From the NCBI GenBank assembly GCA_036346375.1, contig CM070520.1:47139854-47203853 (forward strand): a stretch of 64,000 nucleotides of DNA, read 5' to 3'. Of the stretch, positions 20,312 through 29,955 are shown one piece after another. Below the pieces are notes generated by a model. That model saw only the letters and a list, made by a program, of their open reading frames with translations. It was not told the origin of the DNA and did not search any database. Source of the DNA: Guadua angustifolia (taxonomy: Eukaryota > Streptophyta > Magnoliopsida > Poales > Poaceae). A program made the translations under genes and the position numbers. The stretch's first letter is position 1. The number at the start of each line of letters is the position of its first letter.

Positions 20312-23300
20312 ATGGCGCTCCTGGCGCGCTTCGCCGCGGCAACTTTGGTAGTTAAGGTACTAGTGGCCATCTCGTCTGCAAACACGGTCGTCTCGGCCTT
20401 ACCCAGCAACTCCTCCGACATGGCGACGCTGCTGGCGTTTAAGGCCCAGGTTTCTGACCCGCTCGGCGTCCTGCGCAGCAACTGGACAGCCCAAGCCCCT
20501 CTGTGCAGCTGGGTTGGCGTGTCATGCAGCAGGCACCGCCGCCGTCGGGAGTTGGTCACCGCCCTGGTGCTACCCGGCGTGCGGCTCGGCGGCAACCTCG
20601 CACCTCAGCTCGGTAACCTCTCCTTCCTCTCCCTCCTCAACCTCAGCAATACCGACCTCGCCGGTCCCATCCCCGCCGACCTCGGCCGGTTGCCCCGCCT
20701 TAGATCCATGGACCTTTCGGGGAATCGCCTGTCCGGCGCTATCCCTACCACCATCTACAACCTCACCCGGATCGAGAGCCTCGACTTGAGCCTCAACAAC
20801 CTCACCGGAGGGATCCCGATCCCCCCAGGAGGCCCAGAGGCACCGGAGACGCTGCGCGGCCTCCGGCTCCTAAGCCTTCGGAACAACGACTTGGCAGGGC
20901 CCATACCGGAGCGGCTATTCAACAGCACGACGGAGCTAAGGTACCTGCACCTCGGGTACAACAGCCTCTCAGGAAGCATCCCGGTGGCCATTAGCTTCTT
21001 GCCCAAGGTCACCGCCATTTTCATGATGGAGAACGGCTTGTCCGGTCCCCTGCCGCCAACCCTGCTCAATGTGTCCACTCTCCAAACACTGAGCCTTAGC
21101 AGAAACAACCTCTCCGGAGCCATCCCATCCGCGGCCGGCAACGGGAGTAGAGCCATGCTGCTGGAGAACCTGTGGCTATCCTGGAATCAATTCTCCGGGA
21201 CGATTCCTTCTGGGCTGGCCAATTGCTTGCACCTCACTGGGCTCTCTCTAGCTTATAACTACTTGGGTGGAACCGTACCTGAATGGCTAGGGGCGCTGCA
21301 ACGCCTCACCTACATCGCCCTTGGCTCGAATCGCCTTGTTGGTAAGATACCAGCAGAGTTGGGCAACATCACGGGACTTGTTGAATTGGACATGGCTCTG
21401 TGCTTGCTGGAGGGGGGGATACCGCCGGAGCTAGGACGGTTAACGCGGCTTGACTGGCTAAACCTCGGGGGCAATCTCCTGAACGGCGAAATCCCATCGT
21501 CTCTCAGTAACATGTCAGCCATTACAGCTTTAGAAATGTCACAAAACAACCTGACGGGGCAAGTACCCAAGACATTGGGGAACCTGAAAGATCTCTCTTA
21601 CTTCGGCATCGCATGGAATTTCCTTGAAGGCAATCTCAACTTTCTTAGTGCTCTTTGCCAATGTACCAACATGCAGAAGCTCCAGATATGCACGAATTCC
21701 TTCACAGGGACCCTCCCACAGTGCCTGGGAAACCTGACAGGGCTTCTATTCTTCTTGGCGTGTGAGAATCAAATTACCGGCAGCGTGCCTCCCGTGCTGT
21801 CAAATCTAAGCAACCTCTACATGTTATATCTCCGTAAGAACCAACTAACCGGGAGAATCCCGGTACCTATCACAAGTATGAAAAATCTTCAGATGCTTGA
21901 CCTCTCTAGGAACAACCTGACTGGCAGCATACCAAGAGAAATCGGCAGGTTCCGCAACATACAACAACTGAGCCTCGATGCTAATAACTTGGTTGGTCCA
22001 ATACCGGACAGCATCGGCAACCTGAGCTTGCAACTGCGAATTCTGACGCTGTCACGCAATATGCTCTTGTCCAGCATACCACTAAGCTTATGGAGCAACG
22101 AGAACCTTCTGCAGCTCGACCTGTCTCGCAACTCCTTGAGTGGCTCTCTGCCAGCTGAAGTCGGGAACCTGAAAATGATCGTCCAAATGAAACTTTCAGC
22201 CAACAGGTTGCATGGTAGCCTACCGGCTTCGATCGGGCAGCTCGAAATGCTTATCTATCTCAATCTTTCAAGCAACCTATTCCAAGGCACTATTCCAGAC
22301 ACGTTTGGCAAGCTGACCAGCATCAACACCCTGGACCTCTCCTACAACTCCCTCTCCGGTGCCATCCCCATGTTCCTGGTCAATCTCACCGTCCTCACCA
22401 GCCTGAACCTCTCTTTCAACAGACTAGATGGGCAGATACCAGAGGGTGGTGTCTTCTCAAACATGAGCCTTCAATCACTGGTTGGAAACTCGGCGCTCTG
22501 CGGCCTTCCACGTTTGGGATTTCTGCCCTGCCGCCCAAACAAAGAGCATCCACACTCTCGCTCACCAAAATTATGGGGTCATTTCAAGTTCCTGCTCCCC
22601 TTAGTAGTAGTTCTTGGAATGATCCTTTTCTTTTCCTTATACATGGTGGGTAAGAGAAGACGGGCCAAGAAACAACAGGCACCGACCACCTCTGCCATGG
22701 AGCTGGCACTCAACCACCGATCGATCTCCTACCACGAGCTTCGTCGTGCTACCAACAACTTCAGTGATGGCAACCTTGTTGGGGCTGGGGGATTTGGCAA
22801 GGTCTACCGGGGCCGGCTAGCTGACGACTCGATCGTCGCGATTAAAGTCCTCAACATGCAGAGCCATACAGCCTCCAAGAGCTTCGACGCCGAGTGCCGT
22901 GCACTGCGCATGGCTCGGCACCGGAACCTGCTGAGGATACTCAGCACTTGCTCCAATCTCGACTTCAAGGCACTGGTGCTCCCCTACATGGCAAATGGGA
23001 GCCTGGAGAACTGGCTGTCGCCGTCGTCCAGATCGAGTGGTAGCAGCAGCGGCGGGCGTCGCTTTCGCTTGAGACCTGCCAAGAGAGTGGACATCATGCT
23101 AGATGTGGCGATGGCCATGTCGTACTTGCATCACGAACTCCCCGAGGTAGTCCTTCACTGTGATTTGAAGCCCAGCAATGTGCTGCTGGATCAAGATATG
23201 ACCGCACATGTCGCAGATTTTGGCATTGCAAGGCTTCTGTTGGCCGACGACGACGCCGCCATATTCTCAGCAAGCATGCCAGGAACAATTGGGTATATGG

Positions 23301-23815
23301 CACCAGGTACCACATCATCTAACCTAGCTTAATTTGTTGCCCTTTTTTATTGCTATATTATCCTCCTAAATTAACTAACCGTGCTGTACTACGTGGAGCA
23401 TATTTTGTTATGTAGTCGTATCTAAATATATAAGTGATGTTATCGCGATGAATGAACAGAGTGCGGCTTGGCGGGGAAAGCATCGCGGCAGAGTGATGTT
23501 TTCAGCTACGGCATCCTACTCTTACAAGTGTTCACAGGGAAGAATCCAATGGATCCCATGTTCGTCGGGGAGCTTAGCCTGCGTTCGTGGGTCAATCAAG
23601 CTTTTCCTTCCGGGCTCGCTCATGTCGTGGACAGCCACCTACTCGAACACGATGAGGATGACGATGTGGATGAATTTACTACTGGAAATGGCAGCGGTGG
23701 CCTACGGTCGATAATGGAGCTGGGTTTGCTGTGCTCAAATCACTCGCCTGAAGAAAGGACGACCATGAAAGATGTGGTTGCCAGGCTGCAGAAAATCAAG
23801 GATGTTTACATGTGA
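20312..23815 (+). CDS. LRR-XII receptor-like kinase, copy 3, intact (exons 20312-23306 and 23460-23815)
   Basis: Predicted 1116-residue receptor kinase; the copy with the most complete gene and promoter in the window. Signal peptide at about 1-29, LRR N-cap (DMATLLAFKAQVSDPLG), about 22-24 LRRs to near residue 715, membrane helix near 758-779 (FLLPLVVVLGMILFFSLYMV), basic KRRRAKKQQ. The kinase has GAGGFGKVYRG at about 824, Lys845 (VAIKVL), Ser/Gly-rich insert (SSRSSGSSSGG), non-RD HCDLKPSN (Asp951), DFGIARLL (Asp969) and MAPECGLAGKASRQSDVFSYG formed across the 153-bp intron (23307-23459). Non-RD kinases of this class normally signal in innate immunity at the plasma membrane. Upstream are a TATA box and the conserved module. 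The central LRRs differ from copy 2 mostly at exposed beta-strand positions. The ligand cannot be told from sequence. Confidence 0.94.
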
Positions 23816-24193
23816 CTGTCAGAAACCAGACATACGTGGATCATCTGCAGGTTAAGTAGTTATTTCTCTACGACCTCGATTAATTAGTGTCTGCATGTTC
23901 CATCGAGCAAATAATCCATGCAGTTAATTTAACGGTAAAGACGTCTGTTATTATGATGGTCATGACAGGCCAAAGATAGTATTTTGGCAAGTTGCACATT
24001 ACATGCATAATGATATGTGAGCAATACCTTCCAACCATATAGGATTGATTGTTCGAGACGGTGTGTTCTCTTGTATTTGATTTTGAACTGTGTGTTCCCC
24101 TCTATTTGTTAAGGTCCCAATTGTAACACACTAATTTTTCCGTTCATGTGGGTGTCGAGTAATTTTATTTGAAATTCCTATGGGGCGTAACTA
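23816..24193 (+). other. 3' flank of RLK copy 3
   Basis: This is the conserved 3' flank (tgactgtcagaaacc, gttcgagacggtgtgttctc, aaggtcccaattg), probably 3' untranslated region. Nothing else is seen. Confidence 0.45.
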
Positions 24194-25111
24194 TTTTGAG
24201 GTTAATCTCAAACTAATAAATTTAAAGTCATCTCCCTAAGATGTTATGCGCCATCTTCTCCATCTATCCCTCTTCTCTTTCCTCTACTCATTTCCGTCTC
24301 TAACATAAAAATTTAAAATTAACACGTTTAAACTTTGAAAATTTTAAATAGAAAATTTCAACCCAAAAAAATTCAACTAAAAAAAATTAAATAAAAAATT
24401 CAAATTAGAAAGTTTCAACTTGAATAGTTTTAAATTAAAAAGTTTCAAATCAAAAAATTTAAAATAAGAAAGTTTCAAGTTGGAAAGTTTCACTCGAAAA
24501 ATTTCTACTCATAAAACTTTCGACTCAACACAGCCAGCAACACGTGTCATGCAGCTAGCAGCTAACGAGGAATTTTTTACCGTTTTGGCAGCTTTTGAAG
24601 TCGTTTTTGCGGAAGTAGCGCCGGTCGGACAGGAAACGCAAAACTAGCCCTCCTGCCACGCGATGTCGCGCAGCCCAGGCGCTGAAGCCGTGGACCCTAC
24701 CGTCGCCAGGGGGAGCCGCGCCTCCCAGGCGCTGCACGCCTACGCCTGGGAGCAGCGCCCCCCGCGCGCTGCAACGGCGGGCCCTATACTCAGTAGGTAT
24801 TACTAATCTCATGCAAATGAATGAAGTCGACATGGCACAACATGCTAGTGTCTGAACATACTAAACGAAGTAGTCACATGCATGATGAGGTTGCAGCGCG
24901 CGGGGGGCGCTGCTCCCAGGTGCAACGCCTGGGAGGCGCTGCGTCGGCGTCCACGGCTTCAGCGCCTGGGCTGCGCGACATCGCGTGGCAGGAGGGCTAG
25001 TTTTGCGTTTCCTGTCTGATCGGCGCTACTTCCGCAAAAACAACTTCAAAAGCTGCCAAAACGGTAAAAAATTCTGCAGATGCTGGGGCGACACTGAAGG
25101 TAACCTCAAAA
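24194..25111. mobile_element. TIR element following RLK copy 3, carrying a foldback insert
   Basis: The ends ttttgaggttaatctc and ggtaacctcaaaa, each beside TA, match the elements after copies 1 and 2. It is internally deleted: the aaagtttca array (24310-24530) passes into the cacgtgtcatgcagctagc segment, then a long inverted repeat (24571-25073), then the right end. Confidence 0.55.
24571..25073. repeat. Long GC-rich inverted repeat (foldback element)
   Basis: Left arm 24571-24775 and right arm 24890-25073 are near-perfect inverse copies around a 114-bp loop. The outer ends are aattttttaccgttttggc and gccaaaacggtaaaaaatt; the inner ends are gcgcgctgcaac and gttgcagcgcgc. The left arm carries about 21 extra bases near 24690-24710. 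The arms are GC- and CpG-rich in an AT-rich setting. Transcription would give a hairpin of about 185 bp. No clear target duplication is seen. The 92-residue minus-strand frame spanning the left arm is not convincing as a gene. Confidence 0.88.
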
Positions 25112-25189
25112 TATCGTTTTCGTCTAAGAATTTCCTGGGATTTGATCTGGACTCTCGTTAGCTAAGGCTTAAATATGTCTGTGTTAACG

Positions 25190-25771
25190 AGATGCTGAGA
25201 GATTTCAAGGTTTAGCAGAAGCGTCTTAACCTCCTGAGAGGCCGCAATTACGTGTTTAAAAGGTGAGAAAAGCCCTCACCGTAACATGTACAGATTAGAA
25301 GATTACATCTTAAAGATAGCAACAACCAATTAGGGATAAGCACAATCTAATATTTCTATCTATAGAATTCTAAGTATAGTGGGTACAGATAACAGATCTT
25401 CCAATACTCCCCTTCAATCATAACTTTACCAAGTTGAGATTGTAACGAAAATCTTCCAGTTGGCGCAAGGACAAAGGCTTCGTGAACCCATCAGCAATTT
25501 GATTTTTTAAGGGAACAAATTTGACATCAAGTTGTTTCTGTGCAACCCTTTCTCTTACAAAGTAATAGTCAACTTCTATATGTTTAGTTCTCGCATGAAA
25601 AACAGGATTAGCTGAAAGATATGTAACACATTTATTTTCATCACTATGACACCATTGTTGCAACAAAAGCAAAACATCTCCTATCTCATGAAATAGAATG
25701 TTTGATGTTACATGTTGTGTGGCAGAAACATGGAGAGTGAGCTTATAGAAGTGTCCAAGAAACTCAATCAT
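25190..25771 (-). mobile_element. 3' end of a copia retrotransposon (RNase H and polypurine tract)
   Basis: The minus strand encodes a copia RNase H end: ENKCVTYLSANPVFHARTKHIEVDYY-type sequence, then KNQIADGFTKPL. It is followed by the polypurine tract gattgaaggggagtattgg at about 25405-25425. The sequence from there to about 25190 is probably its LTR. It joins the copy 3 spacer abruptly near 25190. The rest of the element is missing. Confidence 0.75.
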
Positions 25772-25786
25772 CTTTTTTGCATTCTC

Positions 25787-26291
25787 CTAATCTCCGCTTT
25801 CAGAAACTCCAGGACCTTTCTCACTACATAATTCTATTGCATTATATGGGTCTTCTTCACCATACCTTTCAAATACATCCTCATAAATTGATGCAGCATT
25901 CAGCATAAGGTATGTCAAGTTCCATCTAGTACAAACATCTAGTGATAAGAATGCTTTACTGTTCGCCTTTGCCAATTTAGCACATTTCTTAAATTTGGAT
26001 ATTCTAGATGGGGAGTTCTTAATAAATTTAACAGCAGCACGAACACGTTGAATTGAAACTGATAATTCTTTTAGGCCATCAGAAACTATCAAATTAATGA
26101 TATGTGCATCACACCTCATGTGAATATACTTGCCTTTAGCAATGCTACTGTTAGAATTATTCAAGACCTTTCTCATGTAATTTAGAGCACTATCATTAGA
26201 GCTAGCATTATCAACCGTTATTGTGAATACTTTTACAATGCACCATTCCACCAAACATTTCTCTAAAGATTTCCCAATATCGTCTCCCTTA
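25787..26291 (-). pseudogene. Fragment of a hAT (ricesleeper-type) transposase
   Basis: About 165 residues on the minus strand match the central hAT transposase region found in ricesleeper-type proteins: VFTITVDNASSNDSALNY, CDAHIINLIVSDGLKEL, SRISKFKKCAKLAK and SLDVCTRWNLTYLML. There is no start region, BED finger or C-terminal dimerisation part. The fragment is cut at 26292 by the start of a gypsy-type LTR and at 25786 by the copia fragment. Confidence 0.8.
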
Positions 26292-26292
26292 T

Positions 26293-27680
26293 GTAACACC
26301 CTGGCACCTCACATGCCCTGAATGTTACTACTACAATCTCAACCACAACAAAATACTTCAATGACACATAAAATTTCAGCAAGTATACCACATATCATAT
26401 CACTTCCAACAGTAAACTATGAGTCACAAACTAGAGCATAATTAACAAGATAATCTAAAGATCGATATCCGCAAGCGTAAAAAAACAACTAGAATGGAAT
26501 TTGAGTAATTAAATTCAGCAACAACAACATCTCAATCTAGACCTACAGTTAAGCCACACCCACTAGCACCAACATACATCCAAACAACCCAAAATACTAA
26601 AAATTTCAGCATGATCTCTACGCACATAGAGTAACTTTCAACCACAAACATCACAAGCATTAAGATCAAATCATTACACAATCATAAGAGCATATTTTGT
26701 AAGATAGGATAAATGAAACAAACCCAACATAGCATAACTACAACATAGTGAATCACATGAGCTCAACTCAACATAACGCTATGGAACCATAAGCTCCGTA
26801 AAAAAAACTAATTAGACAAGAGGGTGTATTTGAAATCTAGCACCAACCATAAGAGAAATATATTACAATGACTCTAAGTACATGGATGTTCAGTGTGAGT
26901 GAAGTGATGCTAAATCCCTTTCCCATATGCCACTCTCTATGTACCTAAAAACAAGTAAATAAACAAGCGTGAGTCTAAAACTCAGTAAAGTACATCAAGA
27001 ATAATATCATAACCAATTAACACATCTTAAAACAATAACATAACATCATTTCTTATTTAAATTCAGCAAGCACATAGAGCAGTAATATCCTAACCATTTC
27101 TCAAATTCAATTCATTAATCATCTTGGATTGAGTCCATGACTCAACGTCTTAACCCTTCTTCACAATATTCATCAATCAACATTAGCAATGCTATGCAAT
27201 GCGGTATGTTTTTATGCTCAAATGCACCATTTTCAACACTTATACCGGTATAACTCGAATGCAAACCCGTCGGTGTCGCACCCTCTCATTCCCTTCCATC
27301 CTTGTGGAGGGGCCTACTCTTAGGAACTCGCTCCCATCCATCCTCGTGGATGGGACTACGAGGTAGGACTTCTCAAGAGCTCTCCGGATTAGTCATATGT
27401 TCCCATATGACTTTCTCACCGACCTGACTCAAATATCTCATGCAGGACATGAATGCAACAGATGCAACCGAATATCTCACTTTAAAAGAAGCAGCTTAAG
27501 TACTCACTTTAAAAGGATACATCATAAATACTCACTTTTCATTTGCCAACATTTATCCTTACCAAATGATCATTTGCCACCTGATTCCATCCTCATCGTC
27601 ATAGGTATGGAGCACAATCCATACCCACAATTGCATCTAATTCATAGAAAGCATCATGATAACAAAAATAACATTGTGCT
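26293..27680 (+). mobile_element. Gypsy-type LTR sequence (partial)
   Basis: It starts TGTAACACCCTGG, the characteristic start of large grass gypsy LTRs, inserted into the hAT fragment. It contains an aagcgtgagtctaaaactcag phrase near 26965 and ccatccttgtggagggg-type repeats near 27295-27355, also usual in those LTRs. The right border is not clear. No protein frame is supported. Confidence 0.5.
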
Positions 27681-28274
27681 CATAATAAGACAACGTCACT
27701 ATATCTCATATATACCACGAAAGGACAATATCCTAGCAGACCAGTTATTAAAACTGGGTTCTTCATGATCACCTGTTCGAACTAGTGTATCTCTTAAATG
27801 TCTGTCTAAACCTCCTACAGACACATCCATAGAGCAATCCTGACCAGTGAAGTGGTCGGAGTCCTTGAGCAGAATTCAGAATGGGCTAACCATTTAAAGC
27901 CTATCTAGAAAATAGGGCATTGCCTAAGGATCCTCACAAAAAAAGCAAATTAATTCGAAAGACGCGAATGTATAGAATTCTCAACAATACCTTATACAGG
28001 AAAGACACACATGGTATTCTCATGCGATATATAACCTAGGAACAGGGAAAAACATTGTTAAATGAGATACATGGGGTCTTGTGTAGAGCACATGCTTTAT
28101 ATAGGACACTGGTCGGTAAAGCTTTCCGACAAGATTTTTATTGGCCAGCTACTTTGTAGGATGCCATGTATCTTGTAAAAACTTGCGAGCAATGTCAATT
28201 TCATACTCGGCAAACACATTTACCTGCTAATCAACTACAAATCATTCCTTTGTCATGGCTATTTTCGACATGGG
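27680..28274 (+). pseudogene. Remnant of gypsy RNase H-integrase
   Basis: 27700-27768 encodes the end of a gypsy RNase H (SYIPRKDNILADQLLKLGSS). After stops and shifts, 28060-28270 encodes the zinc-binding start of the integrase: TLVGKAFRQDFYWPATL, then LVKTCEQCQFHTRQTHLPA and IIPLSWLFSTW. It is heavily mutated and is cut by the hAT-like element at 28275. Confidence 0.65.
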
Positions 28275-28908
28275 TAGGGATGGCAATCTTATCCGATTAC
28301 CCGTGTGCCCGTGGGTAAAAACCCTAATAGATGTGGGTATGTTCCTCTTTTATTACCTGTAGGTATGTTTATAGGGGCCAAACTCTACCCGACGGGTAAA
28401 CGGATATGGGTATGGGGGAGCTTCACCGTACCCGTTCCGCCTGACTACCCGCCATCTCCTATTAACATACGGGCTAGAACAGGTGCCCAGTTGGCCTCCT
28501 GATCCCCAATTTGTGGTACCTCATTTTAGTAATTGTTAAACTTGACCATCTGTGTATTATTTGTCTCCATGTATTATTTTAATTCTTATTCTTATGTACA
28601 TTTGAAATTTTGAATTATTGATAATCATTCTTTAATCCATAGAATGTTGCTAATACCCATAACATCATCAAAAAGATTCTATTAGTACCATAGCTTATTA
28701 GCTCCTAGTACCATTTGGTTGTAAAGATTGTTGATGGTGGTAGGTAAACGGGTATACCTGCGAGTATCGGATACTTGTAGGTGATGGATATGTGCGAGAT
28801 TTTTCACCCGCGACTCTTCGTGTGTATACCTATAAAATTTTTTTTGATTCACATGTATAGATAAAAACGAGTACTATCCGTATCCGTCGCACCCGATTGC
28901 CATCCATA
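28275..28908. mobile_element. Non-autonomous hAT-like element
   Basis: The ends TAGGGATGGCAAT and ATTGCCATCCATA are inverted repeats of a common grass hAT-like type. Subterminal regions are rich in tacccg/gggta words (cccgtgggtaaa, gacgggtaaacgg, gggtatacctg). It interrupts the gypsy integrase remnant. An 8-bp target duplication is not obvious (gacatggg and gtggtgag). Confidence 0.6.
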
Positions 28909-29374
28909 GTGGTGAGGTGTGGCAGAGCTTGCTGATACGACTGCCTGCCAAATATACGTGTATACATTAAGACGATTTCATCGAGGAGCGACTCCGAACA
29001 GTACTACTCCAGTTCTCTTTTATCCCACCTGTGTGCTCTGAAGACTGTTAACGGGCATACATACACCAAGTGCTTCGGTAGACGGAGTTTGCTTGGACGA
29101 CATCCTCTAGGTTATGCCTCATCTGATGCTTATCAATCTTGCTTTCTCTCCCCCTTCTCTTTTCTAGTTAATTTTCTGCAGGTTTTAGTTTCTGATCATC
29201 TTTGCGGCCATTTCTTGTGATTTTTCTAGTGTCCTTATTGGTGGGCTAACTGTAGACGGCTGCTTTGAAGAACTTCAGATTCAGATCGCATTTTGTGAAA
29301 GAAATGGCCACTCTTTATTGGCTCCACAATTTTGAAATGCTTCGTTATTCTATCATTTTTAAAAAAAAAAAGAA
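28909..29374 (+). other. Upstream region of the SUVH gene
   Basis: No coding sequence is supported. The pyrimidine-rich stretch ctttctctcccccttctc near 29145 could belong to a 5' leader or leader intron of the downstream gene, but no splice pair can be chosen. Confidence 0.3.
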
Positions 29375-29457
29375 ATTGATGCCTGCATTTTATTAATTGA
29401 TGCCTGCATTTTATTAATTGATGCCTGCATTTTATTAATTGATGCCTGCATTTTATT
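29375..29457. repeat. 21-bp tandem repeat, four units
   Basis: attgatgcctgcatttta followed by tta is repeated four times without change (starts 29375, 29396, 29417 and 29438). The array lies about 500 bp before the SUVH start codon. Confidence 0.95.
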
Positions 29458-29955
29458 TTAATATGAAAGGGGGGAAATATAGCATGCTGAAATATCAATG
29501 CTTTTGTGAGACCACACACACTCCAATCTGCACATTTAGATGGTGGGTATAAGACACACACTTGTCTCATCAACACAAGTGTGAGGTCTCAGTACTCAGC
29601 CAGCACATTAGTGATCAAAATATGCAATTCTTCTGTTTTCGATTGCTGCATTTCACAAGATATTGAGGCCCTGTTCTTTCAGTTTAGAAGTCAACGTTGT
29701 TTCCTGAATTTACAGATTTATCTGTTGTTCTTTTGTTTGTTATATCTGTTCTCCCGTATATCATGCTAAACAATCAATGATCTAAATCCATCCTACGTAT
29801 TTATAGTGTATAAACTTCCAAACATGCATATCCGACATGGTAATCGTAGTTCGCATTTCATTTTCATACTGCTACCATCACACAAGTCCAGACTGCTCAG
29901 TAACTCATGTTTTCACCATTGTTCAGTGCTAGTGTACTACAGCTAGGAGTTCACC

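Noticed and set aside
24555..24833. 92-residue minus-strand frame over the foldback arm
   Set aside because: It is made of the inverted-repeat arm and loop; no homology recognised.
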